Origin: Brevundimonas subvibrioides
Lineage (GTDB): Bacteria > Pseudomonadota > Alphaproteobacteria > Caulobacterales > Caulobacteraceae
Assembly (NCBI RefSeq): GCF_002280785.1
Contig: NZ_NCEQ01000003.1
Span: 186,001 to 250,000, forward strand
DNA: 64,000 nucleotides
Direction: 5' to 3'
The translations under genes were made by a program, and so were the position numbers. Shown one piece after another: positions 54,961 through 63,725 of this stretch. Numbering within the stretch: position 1 is the first letter of the stretch; each line of letters begins with the position of its first letter. The notes under the pieces were generated by a model. It was not told the DNA's origin. It saw nothing but the letters and a program-made list of their open reading frames with translations, and did not search any database.

Positions 54961-55012
54961 CTCCCTCCCCCTCGGGGGAGGGTGGTCGACGCGAAGCGGA
55001 GACCGGGTGGGG
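54961..55012. repeat. Single-arm family I element
   Basis: CTCCCTCCCC-CTC-GGGGGAGGGTGG, a GACGCGAAGCGGAGACC module and GGGTGGGGG. It matches one inverted arm of the element at 28100. It follows the metallopeptidase gene by 14 bp; no second arm is seen. Confidence 0.7.
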
Positions 55013-55162
55013 GCGGCGAGGCAAACCACCAAGGCCTGTATCCGCGTCGCCCCCGCCGACCCGTTGCGGACAGTCAAGACGTCCCCCATCGAACCGATTC
55101 ATCGACCCGCTTGTGGTCGTGCGGGTTCAGTGTCAGACGGGGGCTAACAAACGGGAAAACTT

Positions 55163-55714
55163 ATGAAAAAACTGGCCTCAGCCCTGGTTCTGGGCGGCAT
55201 GCTCGCGGCCGGCGCTCTCATCGCTCCCGGATTGGCGCACGCAGCCCCGGTCACATGGACCGTCCCAGCAACGACGCTTCCCGACGGGGCGGTTGTCAGC
55301 GGCACCTTTGTCTACGACACCGCCACCTCGACCATCAGTAACGTGAACATCACCCAGACGGCCGTGCGTCCGGGCGCCTATACCTTCCTTGCCAACTTCC
55401 CTGGGTTCTATCGGGGCGGTCAACGAGCCGCGAGCGTGATCGCGGGCAATGAGACCTGGTATGTCAACACATCGGGCATCCTTGCCGCAGGCGGCGCCTA
55501 TTCGGCGGCAAGGATTGGCACTGGCGGGTGCCTCTCGGCCCCGGGCGGAATTTGCAACAATGCTGATATCACAAACTCGGTGACCAACGTCACGATTACC
55601 GGCGTCGGCGCTTCTGCAGTGCCCACGATGTCGGAATGGGCGATGATCCTGTTCGGCCTGATGCTGGCGGGCGGCGCCGCGCTCTACGTCCAGCGGCGGC
55701 AGATGGCCGTCTAG
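55163..55714 (+). CDS. Exported IPTL-CTERM sorting-signal protein
   Basis: A 183-residue surface or secreted protein. A signal peptide ends near AHAAP. The middle is beta-rich (VTWTVPATTLPDGAVVSGTF...TYDTATSTISNVNITQ-like strands) and contains GGCLSAPGGICNN. The C-terminal 30 residues VPTMSEWAMILFGLMLAGGAALYVQRRQ are an IPTL-CTERM tripartite signal (motif, hydrophobic helix, basic end). Such proteins are thought to be processed by an exosortase-type enzyme; none is in this window. The C-terminus is like that of the YVTN protein at 58200. Confidence 0.82.
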   Translation: MKKLASALVLGGMLAAGALIAPGLAHAAPVTWTVPATTLPDGAVVSGTFVYDTATSTISNVNITQTAVRPGAYTFLANFPGFYRGGQRAASVIAGNETWYVNTSGILAAGGAYSAARIGTGGCLSAPGGICNNADITNSVTNVTITGVGASAVPTMSEWAMILFGLMLAGGAALYVQRRQMAV

Positions 55715-56063
55715 GCCGCTCTTCCCGATCTGTGATCGGCCCCGCTGGCGACGGCGGGGCCGTTTCCATGTCCGCGTCCCTCCCCTGGCAGACGTCTGGA
55801 GCGTCCATGCCAGGGCTGCTCGGCCAGGGTCCGGTCCCGGGTCTGCTGCCGATATCGCTGTCCGAGCCGTCAGGGATGTTCGACACACGACCTTCGCGGG
55901 TCCGAAATCGGCGCTGGCCGGACCCTTCTGGCCGGCAGGGCGCCGGTCCGGGCGTCGATGTCGCACCGGGATGACTTTGCGGGCCGTCCTCCCATATCCG
56001 CCTCATGTGCAAGCGGTTGATCTATTGCGGGGGGCAGGGGCGGTGACGGGACCCGGCCCTGGC
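55715..56063. other. Gap between IPTL-CTERM gene and DUF427 gene
   Basis: 349 bp. It holds the terminator at 55737 and then no convincing gene. A few GC palindromes (for example GGCCGGACCCTTCTGGCCGG near 55915) are present. The first 60 bp resemble the sequence after the YVTN gene at 59329. Confidence 0.6.
55737..55765 (+). terminator. Intrinsic terminator after the first IPTL-CTERM gene
   Basis: Perfect 9-bp stem CGGCCCCGC/GCGGGGCCG, an 8-nt loop and TTT. The same hairpin, with one mismatch, follows the second IPTL-CTERM gene at 59329. Confidence 0.8.
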
Positions 56064-56558
56064 GTGAGTTCCCGCCCCGATCCCGTGATGCCCGGTCAGG
56101 AAAGCGTCTGGGCCTATCCGCGCCCGGCGATCGCCCAGCCGACCGGCGCCCATGTGCTGATCGTCCACGCGGGCGTCATCGTGGCCGACACCCGCTCTGC
56201 GGTGCGGACGCTGGAGACCAGCCACCCGCCCAGCTACTATATTCCGCCCTCGGACATCGCGCCCGGGCTGCTGCGTCGCGCCGGCGGCGGCTCGTTCTGC
56301 GAGTGGAAGGGTGCGGCGACCTATTGGGACGTCGTGATCGGCGCCCAGGTCCTGCCGCGCGTCGGCTGGAGCTATCCGGAGCCGACGCCTCCGTTTGAAG
56401 GCTTGCGGGACCATATCGCCTTCTATGCCGGCCCCTTCGATCGCTGCAGCGTCGACGGCGAGACGGTCGAGCCCCAGGTCGGCGGGTTCTACGGCGGCTG
56501 GATCACCTCGCGTCTGGCCGGACCGTTCAAGGGCGGCCCCGGAACGCTAGCGTGGTGA
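56064..56558 (+). CDS. DUF427 family protein
   Basis: About 164 residues. The core YPRPAIAQPTGAHVLIVHAGVIVADTRSAVRTLETSHPP, then YYIPPSDIAPGLL, SFCEWKGAATYWDV and HIAFYAGPFDRCSVDGE, fits the DUF427 pattern. DUF427 proteins are small beta-rich cytoplasmic proteins of unknown role. The start is either GTG 56064 or ATG 56088; the frame is open to 55971 without any ribosome site. Its stop is 4 bp before the ABC1 kinase start, so the two are probably coupled. Confidence 0.85.
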   Translation: MSSRPDPVMPGQESVWAYPRPAIAQPTGAHVLIVHAGVIVADTRSAVRTLETSHPPSYYIPPSDIAPGLLRRAGGGSFCEWKGAATYWDVVIGAQVLPRVGWSYPEPTPPFEGLRDHIAFYAGPFDRCSVDGETVEPQVGGFYGGWITSRLAGPFKGGPGTLAW

Positions 56559-56562
56559 GCGC

Positions 56563-57891
56563 GTGAGCCGGGACACGGGCTCATCCCCCGGACGGTCGGT
56601 GCCGCGCGGACGCCTGTCGCGGCTGAGCCAGTTCGGCCGGCTGGCGGGATCCGTCGCCGGGGGCATGGTGGCGGAGGGCGCGCGACGGCTCGCGGAGGGC
56701 GAGCGCCCGCAGCTGCGAGACCTGCTCCTGACGCCGTCGAACGTCGGAAAGATCGCCGACCGCCTGTCCCATCTGCGGGGTGCGGCCATGAAGCTGGGCC
56801 AGATCATTTCGATGGACGCCGGAGACCTGCTGCCTGCGGAGCTGACCGCCATCATGGCGCGGTTGCGCGACAGCGCCCAACACATGCCGCCGGCCCAGCT
56901 GCAGAAGGTTCTGGTGCGCGAGTGGGGCCCGGACTGGCGAACCCGGTTCCAGCGGTTCGACCTGCATCCGATTGCCGCGGCGTCCATCGGTCAGGTTCAT
57001 CGGGCCATCACCCGCGACGGCCGCGAACTGGCGATCAAGGTGCAATACCCGGGCGTCAGCGAAAGCATCGTGTCCGATGTCGACAACGTCGCCGCCTTGC
57101 TGAGGATGTCCGGCGCCCTGCCCAGGGGCCTCGACATCGCGCCGCTCCTTGCCGAGGCCAAGCGCCAGCTTGCCGAGGAGGCCGACTACGAACGCGAGGG
57201 CGAACAGATGAGGCTGTTCGAGCGCCTGCTGGCCGACACCCCCGAGGTCATCGTGCCCACCCTCGATCCACAGCTGACGACGTCCCGGGTCCTGGCGATG
57301 ACCTTCCTGTCGGGCCTTCCGATCGAGACGCTCGAAACCGCCCCCCAGGCGGCGCGCGACGCGGCCGTTCGCACGCTGATGACCGTGGTGCTGCGCGAGC
57401 TGTTCCAGTTCGGCGTCATGCAGACCGATCCGAACTTCGCCAACTACCGCGTCCAGCCCGAGAGCGGCCGGCTGGTGCTGCTCGATTTCGGCGCCGCCCG
57501 CCCGGTGCAGCCGGCCACAGCCCTGGGGTACCGCCAGCTCCTGCACGCGGGTCTGTCCGGCGACCGGATGGCCGCGCGGGCCGCAGCGCTCTCGGCGGGC
57601 TTCATCGGCCCGGCCGCCGTCGCGCGACACGGCGGGCGCGTCGACGCCATGATCGATGTGATCCTCGGCGAGCTTCAGCGCCCCGGTCCCTTCGACTTCG
57701 GCGATCGCCGCTTCCTCGCGGCCTTGCGCGAACCGGGGCTTGAGATCGCGGCGGACAGTGCGGCATGGCATCTGCCGCCTTCGGACATCCTGTTCGTCCA
57801 GCGAAAGATCAGCGGCACCGCCCTGCTGGCGGCCAGGCTGAAAGCCCGGATCGATCTCAGGGCTCTCGTCCAGCCCTGGCTCCAGATGTGA
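56563..57891 (+). CDS. ABC1/AarF (UbiB-like) atypical kinase
   Basis: A 442-residue ADCK/UbiB-family protein. The conserved KxGQ segment is AAMKLGQIISMDAGDLLP; ASIGQVHRAITRDGRELAIKVQYPGV and EEADYEREGEQMRLFERLL follow. The metal-binding region is QTDPNFANYRVQ and the DFG motif is VLLDFGAARPV. These proteins are atypical kinase/ATPases often tied to ubiquinone synthesis. There is no C-terminal membrane anchor like that of UbiB, so a soluble paralogue is likely. It starts with GTG. Confidence 0.88.
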   Translation: MSRDTGSSPGRSVPRGRLSRLSQFGRLAGSVAGGMVAEGARRLAEGERPQLRDLLLTPSNVGKIADRLSHLRGAAMKLGQIISMDAGDLLPAELTAIMARLRDSAQHMPPAQLQKVLVREWGPDWRTRFQRFDLHPIAAASIGQVHRAITRDGRELAIKVQYPGVSESIVSDVDNVAALLRMSGALPRGLDIAPLLAEAKRQLAEEADYEREGEQMRLFERLLADTPEVIVPTLDPQLTTSRVLAMTFLSGLPIETLETAPQAARDAAVRTLMTVVLRELFQFGVMQTDPNFANYRVQPESGRLVLLDFGAARPVQPATALGYRQLLHAGLSGDRMAARAAALSAGFIGPAAVARHGGRVDAMIDVILGELQRPGPFDFGDRRFLAALREPGLEIAADSAAWHLPPSDILFVQRKISGTALLAARLKARIDLRALVQPWLQM

Positions 57892-58199
57892 GCGTTCGCC
57901 GGGTGAGTTGCGGCGCCCCTGGAGCTCCGCGCTCCCTTGAGTCCCTTTGACCGCCGAACGCTCTGGTCACCCGTTGCCCGCCCTGGACATGAAGACCGTG
58001 TGTCCCGTCATCACGCTGACGGCCGCTTTCCGGCGGTGCTGATCCAAAGACGGCAGTCCGCCGTCTGATCGCGGACGCGACCATCACGCGCCGGACCGGC
58101 GTTCGGGAAATACGTATTTCCCTCTCGCGTTCAGGGATTTGGCATGCAAACCTAGCCGCGGGACGTGGACAGTCTGTTTCCCAGTATGGGAAGCGTTTC
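57892..58199. promoter_or_regulatory. Long 5' region of the YVTN gene with two related palindromes
   Basis: 308 bp without a convincing gene. It contains a perfect 18-bp palindrome GGGAAATACGTATTTCCC (58105-58122) and, just upstream of the YVTN ATG, TTCCCA-GTA-TGGGAA (58178-58192). Both contain GGGAA half-sites, so they may be operators for one regulator. Also a GACGGC/GCCGTC hairpin near 58049. Confidence 0.5.
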
Positions 58200-59303
58200 A
58201 TGTCGATTATCCTGTCCTCCGACCGTGCGCGGTCGGTGCGAACCCTGCTGGCTGCCGTCGCGGCCGGTGTCATGGCCCTGGTCTGGTCCGGGGCCGCCGT
58301 GGCCCAGAACGCCTACATCTCCAATACAGGCTCCAACACCGTCTCGGTGATCAACACCGCCACCGATACCGTCACCGCCACCGTGACCGTGGGCAGCGCG
58401 CCTTCGGGCGTGGCCGTAACCCCTGACGGCGCCCGCGCCTATGTCTCGAACCTCAACTCCAACACCGTCTCGGTGATCGACACCGCCACCAACACCGTCA
58501 CCGCCACCGTGGCCGTGGGGGACTATCCTCGCGGGGTGGCCGTCAGCCCCGACGGCGCCCGCGCCTATGTCGGGAACTACAGCGCCAACTCCGTCTCGGT
58601 CATCAACACCGCCACCAACGCCGTCACCGCCACCGTGACCGTGGGCAATGGTCCCTTCGGCGTGGCCGTGACCCCCGACGGCGCCCGCGCCTATGTCACG
58701 AACCTCGGCTCCAACTCCGTCTCGGTGATCAACACCGCCACCAATACCGTCATCGCCACCGTGACCGTCGGGACCCAACCTCGCGGCGTGGCCGTGAGCC
58801 CCGACGGCGCCCGCGCCTATGTTGCGAACTTCGGCTCCAACGCCGTCTCGGTGATCAACACCGCCACCAATACCGTCACCGCCACCGTGGCCGTGGGGAC
58901 CGGTCCCTTCGGCGTGGCCGTCAGCCCCGACGGCGCCCGCGCCTATGTCGGGAACTACAGCGCCAACTCCGTCTCGGTGATCAACACCGCCGCCAACGCC
59001 GTCACCGCCACCGTGACCGTGGGCAGCGGCCCCTTCGGCGTGGCCGTCAGCCCCGACGGCGCCCGCGCCTATGTCGCGAACCTCGGCTCCAACTCCGTCT
59101 CGGTGATCAACACCGCAGCCAATACCGTCGCCGCCACCGTGGCCGTGGGCAGCGCTCCAATCGCATTCGGCCAGTTCATCCGGCCGGCCGCTGCCGCGCC
59201 CGTTCCCGTCCCCACCCTGTCGGAATGGGCGCTGATCCTGTTCGGCCTTGGCCTGGCGGGTGGGGCGGCGGTGCTGGTCCAGCGGCGGCGACAGTTCGGC
59301 TGA
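58200..59303 (+). CDS. YVTN beta-propeller repeat protein with IPTL-CTERM
   Basis: A 367-residue exported protein. The signal peptide ends at about residue 36 (AVAQ-NAYI). Residues 42-320 consist of seven repeats of 42 residues with consensus SNTVSVINTATNTVTATVxV and GxxPxGVAVSPDGARAYVxN, forming a YVTN/SMP30-like propeller. The C-terminus PTLSEWALILFGLGLAGGAA plus VLVQRRRQ is an IPTL-CTERM sorting signal. It is probably a surface adhesin or binding protein. The repeats are almost identical at DNA level, suggesting recent expansion. Confidence 0.87.
   Translation: MSIILSSDRARSVRTLLAAVAAGVMALVWSGAAVAQNAYISNTGSNTVSVINTATDTVTATVTVGSAPSGVAVTPDGARAYVSNLNSNTVSVIDTATNTVTATVAVGDYPRGVAVSPDGARAYVGNYSANSVSVINTATNAVTATVTVGNGPFGVAVTPDGARAYVTNLGSNSVSVINTATNTVIATVTVGTQPRGVAVSPDGARAYVANFGSNAVSVINTATNTVTATVAVGTGPFGVAVSPDGARAYVGNYSANSVSVINTAANAVTATVTVGSGPFGVAVSPDGARAYVANLGSNSVSVINTAANTVAATVAVGSAPIAFGQFIRPAAAAPVPVPTLSEWALILFGLGLAGGAAVLVQRRRQFG
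58323..59160 (+). repeat. Seven tandem 126-bp repeats inside the YVTN gene
   Basis: Six full units and one partial unit, 126 bp each in frame, including the nearly identical TCGGTGATCAACACCGCCAC and GGCGTGGCCGTGAGCCCCGA stretches. The copy number may vary between strains. It is a coding repeat, not a CRISPR array. Confidence 0.9.
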
Positions 59304-59710
59304 TCCAACGGCCCCACACGCAAAGAAACGGCCCCGCTGGCGACAGCGAGGCCGTTTTCATGTCTGCTAACCACCCCAAACAGACCCCGGCAACGTCCGC
59401 TCCCGGCGCGGCTGTCCAATGTCTACTTTCCGACATGGGGCTAATGGCCGATCACGACCCTGAACTGCCGTTGACGATGTCCGCTTCTGGACAGTGCGCG
59501 AGGGGATGATGGTCTCACACGATGAGCAGCCTCTAATCCCTGCGCCAAGCCCTGATCATGAAGCCCGGCGACTGGTCGGATCCCGAGACGGCCAAGGTCG
59601 TCGAGGCACTGATGAAGGCGGTCCGCGAGACTAGCAGGCAGTAGGGTCTTCTGATCTTCGCTGCGCGGCAGGGAGGAGACTCAGCGGGGGCAGGACAGGT
59701 CGCCCTCTTC
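59304..59710. other. Gap after the YVTN gene with a small open frame
   Basis: 407 bp. It holds the terminator at 59329 and a short frame at 59558-59644 that encodes MKPGDWSDPETAKVVEALMK plus 8 residues; the same frame begins with an ATG at 59522 but has a TAA after four codons. The peptide looks like the C-terminus of a helical protein and may be a gene remnant. Nothing else is recognised. Confidence 0.4.
59329..59358 (+). terminator. Intrinsic terminator after the YVTN gene
   Basis: CGGCCCCGC/GCGAGGCCG stem with one mismatch, 8-nt loop, followed by TTTT. It is homologous to the terminator at 55737. Confidence 0.8.
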
Positions 59711-60499
59711 TCACTGGGCCAGGCGGCGCAGTTCGCGGGTGCGTTCGGTCGTCAGACGGGCCACACATGTCGACTCAGCGCGAAAGCCGGAGGACTCATA
59801 ACGGCATTGCTGGTCACGGAAGGTGATCCAGGCTCGCTGCGCGTCGCGCAGCAACAGACGCGCAGGCGGCAACAGGCCATTCATCGTCGCCGTGTACTGG
59901 GTGTTCAGCGCCAGGTCGGCCGACTGCTGTTGCTGGGCGACACCTTCTTGCTCCTCGGAAACCGTCAATACCGGCTCCGGCAACATAGGCGGCGTTGAGT
60001 CCGGATAGGTCAGATGATCAGCCCAGATTTCGTGGGTCCGTTGGCGTGTCGCGTCGATCTCGCAACCGACCAGCACAATGGTCCGAATGGTCCCACCTTG
60101 CACCTGGTCCTCCCGGGCCTCGCACCGAAGCTCCGCATAAGCAGCCCAGGCCGTCTGCGCGGCAGTCAGCAACTCGACCTGACGGGTTGGTTCTCCATAC
60201 TCTCTCGACCTGATGTCACTGTCGGCCGCCTGCTCCAGGGCGAGGTCGAGATAGCGTTGCATCCGCGTCTCTTCCTTCGCGAGGTCTTCGAACGCGCAGG
60301 CGTTCAACTGAAGCGTGGTTCCGCCTCGATCGCAGGTCGGATCGTCACCGCGGCTCCTAACTGACTCAACTTGATCGTCCCGCAGATCTGACTCAACCAG
60401 CGTTTCCATACGCACGTCACGGGGCGCAGCAGTCGCCGCCGTCGCGTCTCTGGCGAGGCCGTCATGCAGGACGAGGACGAGCAGTAGCGGAAGGATCAT
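59711..60499 (-). CDS. Exported protein with two LprI-like (DUF1311) domains
   Basis: A 262-residue protein with a short signal-like N-terminus. It contains two copies of the lysozyme-inhibitor LprI domain. Copy 1 (about 50-150) has LNACAFEDLAKEETRMQRYL and AQTAWAAYAELRCEA; copy 2 (about 185-262) has LNTQYTATMNGL, LLRDAQRAWITFRDQQCRYE and TCVARLTTERTRELRRL. Each has the Cys pair and A-Q-x-A-W motif. LprI proteins protect against lysozyme-type attack in mycobacteria; here the target is unknown. It has a slightly different codon use from neighbours. Confidence 0.75.
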   Translation of the reverse strand: MILPLLLVLVLHDGLARDATAATAAPRDVRMETLVESDLRDDQVESVRSRGDDPTCDRGGTTLQLNACAFEDLAKEETRMQRYLDLALEQAADSDIRSREYGEPTRQVELLTAAQTAWAAYAELRCEAREDQVQGGTIRTIVLVGCEIDATRQRTHEIWADHLTYPDSTPPMLPEPVLTVSEEQEGVAQQQQSADLALNTQYTATMNGLLPPARLLLRDAQRAWITFRDQQCRYESSGFRAESTCVARLTTERTRELRRLAQ

Positions 60500-60729
60500 G
60501 CAGGGGCTCCGGCGAAACCACGAAGGTAGTGGACCGCAAGATGATGTCCAGCCCCTCTACTTCTTCGGCGTTTGCTTCCGGGGACTCTGGAACTGCAACC
60601 ATGCGAAGCTTGCATCCCGACGAGGTGAGGTCCGCCTTCCACCCTTCCCGGACCTCGCGAAGGTCCCTTCCGGAACAGACCGCCGCCCCTGGCCCTGAGG
60701 CCCGTCAACCCGCCTGCCCCGGTCCCATG

Positions 60730-60758
60730 AAAAAGGGGCGGCGATCGCTCGCCGCCCC
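60730..60758 (-). terminator. Intrinsic terminator after the M16 peptidase gene
   Basis: Minus-strand hairpin GGGGCGGCG/CGCCGCCCC with a 6-nt loop, followed on that strand by TTTTT (AAAAA on the plus strand). It follows the M16 gene stop by 25 bp. The rest of 60500-60783 has no gene, only a GAGGTCCG/CGGACCTC hairpin at 60627-60656. Confidence 0.75.
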
Positions 60759-60783
60759 CTTCCTGTCCGACCGAAGCCGGGCG

Positions 60784-63624
60784 CTACTGCGCCGGGCGCA
60801 CTTCCAGCGGCAGGCCGAGGGCCTCCAGCTGCGGACGCACCACCGAGGCGTCGCCGACCACGACCCAGACGAACTGGTCGGGCTTGATGACCTGGCGGGC
60901 GGCCTCGTCCATCTGGGCGGCCGTCAGGGCGCGGGTGCGGCTGGCCAGAGTGGCCTGATAGTCGTCGGGACGGCCGTAAAGGGCGTTGGAGCGCAGGGCG
61001 CCCAGGATCTGGCCCGAGGTCTCGAACCCGCCGGCCAGCGACCGGGTGTTGCCGTTGATGGTCCGCTCCAGCTCGGTCGGCTGGACGCCGTCGGTCTGCA
61101 GGAAGCGGTCGTACTGGGCGATCAGGGCCGCGACCGAGTCGCCGGTGCGGTTGGCCTGGACCGGGGCGTTGACGATATAGGGCACGCGGTGTTCCAGGGC
61201 GTTGACCCCGCCGCGCACGCCATAGGACCAGCCCTTGGTCTCACGCAGGTCCGAGTTGATCCGCGACAGGAAGTCCGAGCCCAGGGTCACGTTCGCCGCG
61301 TTCAGCGCCAGCAGGTCGTCGGTGCCCGAGACGGGCAGGACGGCGCCGCCGTAGATCAGCGACTGCGGCGACTGCGGACGGTCGATCAGGACGATGCGGT
61401 TGGTCGGCGCGGGCACGGCGGCGTCGGCGAAGTCCTTGGTCCCCTTCGCCGTCGAGGGCGCGCGCCAGTCGCCGAAGGCGGCTTCCAGCTGCGCCGTCAC
61501 CTGCGCCAGCGGCAGGTCCGAGACGACGAAGATCGTCGCATTGTCCGGACGCACCCAGGCGTCATGCTCGGCGGTCAGGTCGGCGCGCGTCAGGGCCGTC
61601 AGGGTCGCCTCGTCGCCCGACCCGGTGAAGGACCGGCCATAGGGGCTGTCCGCGCCATAGATCAGCGGCGGCAGGGCGCGGGCGGCGATGGCGTTCGGGT
61701 TGGTCTTCTCGCTGGCCAGACCCGACAGGCGCGAGGCGCGGATGCGCTCGATCTCCGCCGGGGCGAAGGCCGGATTGCGCACCACGTCCGACAACAGGGT
61801 CAGGGACGGCGCCAGGTTGGCGGTCACGGTCGACAGCTCGGCCGAGGTCCGGTCCATCGAGGCCGCGACATTGACCGAGGCCCCCAGACGTTCCTCTTCC
61901 TCGGCCAGCTGGTTGGCGTCGCGGGTCGTCGTGCCCTCGTCCAGCAGGTCCAGCATCATGGCGTGGGCGCCGAGGCGGTCGGCCCGGTCGGCGGCGTAGC
62001 CGGCGTCGAACTCCACGGCCACGCGGGTGACGGGCACGGTATCGACGTGGGCGTAGACCACCTTGATGCCGTTCGACAGGGCGGCGCGCTCGACGGCGGG
62101 GAACTCCAGATCCGGCACCTGGCCGATGGCCGGCATCGGATCGCGGGCGACGCGCTGGATCTCGGCGGCCGGGGCCGGGGCCGCGCCCGACGGACTGGCG
62201 GCGGCCTCAACATAGGCCTCGCGCTCACCGGGCGCGATGGTCATGTCGAACACCGGGCGGGTCAGCCAGCGCTGCATGGCGGCCGTCACCTGGGCCGGGG
62301 TGACCGAGGCATAGGCGGCCAGCTCGGTCTTGTAGTGGTCCGGATCGCCCGCATAGAGCTGGCCCTCGGCCAGCACATTGGCCTTGCCGTTGACCTGTTC
62401 CAGGCTCTGGATCCGGCCCGAGACATAGCGGGTGGCGACGCGGGCGACCTCTTCCTCGGTCGGCCCCCGGGCGATGAAGTCGGCGACGATGGCGTCGAGG
62501 CGACGGCCCACCTCGGCGGCGTCCACGCCCGGCTTCACATTGACCGAGATGTCGAAGATGCCGATGCGGTGGAAGTCCGACAGGGACGACGACACCTGCA
62601 CCGCCGTCTGCTCGTCGCGGACCAGCAGGTTGTCGAGGCGCGAGGAGGCCAGACCGCCCAGCACCTGGGCGCCGACCGACAGAGGCACGGCGTCGTCGCT
62701 GAGCAGGCCCGGCACGGCCCAGCTGCGCGTCAGACGGGTGGTGGCCACCCGGTCCGTCATGGTCGCCACGATCGGGGCGGCCAGGGTCGGCACGTCAGCC
62801 TCGGCCGGGGTGTTGACCGGGCCGCGCGCGATGGCGCCGAAATAGCGCTCCATCAGCGGGCGCGCCGTGGCCTCGTCGATGTCGCCCGACAGGACCACGA
62901 TGGCGTTGTTGGGGCCGTAGTTCTCGCGGAACCAGTTGCGCACCGTCTCGAGGCTGGCGGCGTCCAGATCGGCCATCGAGCCGATGGTCGAGTGGCGATA
63001 GGGGTGGCCTTCGGGGAAGAGGGCTTCCAGCTGGGCGTATTCGAACATGCCGTAGGGCTGGTTGTCGCCCTGGCGCTTCTCGTTCTGGACCACGCCGCGC
63101 TGCAGATCGAGCACGGGCTGGCCGATCTCGCCGAGCAGATAGCCCATGCGGTCGCTCTCGAGGAACAGGGCCTGTTCCAGCGCCGGGGTCGGGACGGTCT
63201 GGAAATAGTTGGTGCGGTCGAACCAGGTCGTGCCGTTCAGGTTCGACGGCCCGAGGTTGCGCATCCGGCCCAGATAGGAGCCCGGCGCATTCTCCGACCC
63301 GCCGAACATCAGGTGTTCGAACAGGTGGGCGAAGCCGGTCGACCCGGCCGGCTCGTCCTTGGAGCCGACATTGTACCAGACCGACACCGCCACCACCGGC
63401 GCCTTGCGATCCTCGTGCACGATCACCGTCAGCCCGTTGTCGAGCGTGAACCGCGTCCACGGAATATCGACCTCGGCGACCAGCTGCGACACCGGGGCGG
63501 CCTTCAGTTCGGCGGCCTGGGGCGTGGTCGCCGCCATCGGGGCGGCGGACGTTTGAGCCAGCACGGGGGCGGCGGGGGCGATCACGGCCAGAAGGGCGGC
63601 GAGGGAGACGGAGCGAAGACGCAT
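60784..63624 (-). CDS. M16 family zinc metallopeptidase (insulinase/pitrilysin-like)
   Basis: A 946-residue exported protein with a signal peptide (ending VLAQ). The inverted zinc motif HLFEH is at residues 100-104 (GFAHLFEHLMFGGSENAPG), with the third ligand Glu in the next helix. Two M16 catalytic-like plus two inactive domains follow (RDPMPAIGQVPDLEFPAVER begins the second half). This is the one-chain, two-half form common in Caulobacterales and related bacteria. It is probably periplasmic. The ATG at 63624 is chosen since the frame is open to 63684. Confidence 0.92.
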   Translation of the reverse strand: MRLRSVSLAALLAVIAPAAPVLAQTSAAPMAATTPQAAELKAAPVSQLVAEVDIPWTRFTLDNGLTVIVHEDRKAPVVAVSVWYNVGSKDEPAGSTGFAHLFEHLMFGGSENAPGSYLGRMRNLGPSNLNGTTWFDRTNYFQTVPTPALEQALFLESDRMGYLLGEIGQPVLDLQRGVVQNEKRQGDNQPYGMFEYAQLEALFPEGHPYRHSTIGSMADLDAASLETVRNWFRENYGPNNAIVVLSGDIDEATARPLMERYFGAIARGPVNTPAEADVPTLAAPIVATMTDRVATTRLTRSWAVPGLLSDDAVPLSVGAQVLGGLASSRLDNLLVRDEQTAVQVSSSLSDFHRIGIFDISVNVKPGVDAAEVGRRLDAIVADFIARGPTEEEVARVATRYVSGRIQSLEQVNGKANVLAEGQLYAGDPDHYKTELAAYASVTPAQVTAAMQRWLTRPVFDMTIAPGEREAYVEAAASPSGAAPAPAAEIQRVARDPMPAIGQVPDLEFPAVERAALSNGIKVVYAHVDTVPVTRVAVEFDAGYAADRADRLGAHAMMLDLLDEGTTTRDANQLAEEEERLGASVNVAASMDRTSAELSTVTANLAPSLTLLSDVVRNPAFAPAEIERIRASRLSGLASEKTNPNAIAARALPPLIYGADSPYGRSFTGSGDEATLTALTRADLTAEHDAWVRPDNATIFVVSDLPLAQVTAQLEAAFGDWRAPSTAKGTKDFADAAVPAPTNRIVLIDRPQSPQSLIYGGAVLPVSGTDDLLALNAANVTLGSDFLSRINSDLRETKGWSYGVRGGVNALEHRVPYIVNAPVQANRTGDSVAALIAQYDRFLQTDGVQPTELERTINGNTRSLAGGFETSGQILGALRSNALYGRPDDYQATLASRTRALTAAQMDEAARQVIKPDQFVWVVVGDASVVRPQLEALGLPLEVRPAQ

Positions 63625-63725
63625 GCGAGAAACAGTCCTTTTCCAGAAGCGCGCAAACATTAACGCCCGCAGGCCGGTCCGCAATCGTCAGGACCCGAAC
63701 ATGGACAAAGAGTCACAATCCCGTC

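Noticed and set aside
58139..58426. Frames in the 57892-58199 leader of the YVTN gene
   Set aside because: Short, no ribosome sites, overlapping the YVTN gene in another frame.
58323..59160. Regularly spaced repeats, considered as CRISPR
   Set aside because: Units are 126 bp, continuous, in frame and encode a beta-propeller; there are no spacers or cas genes.
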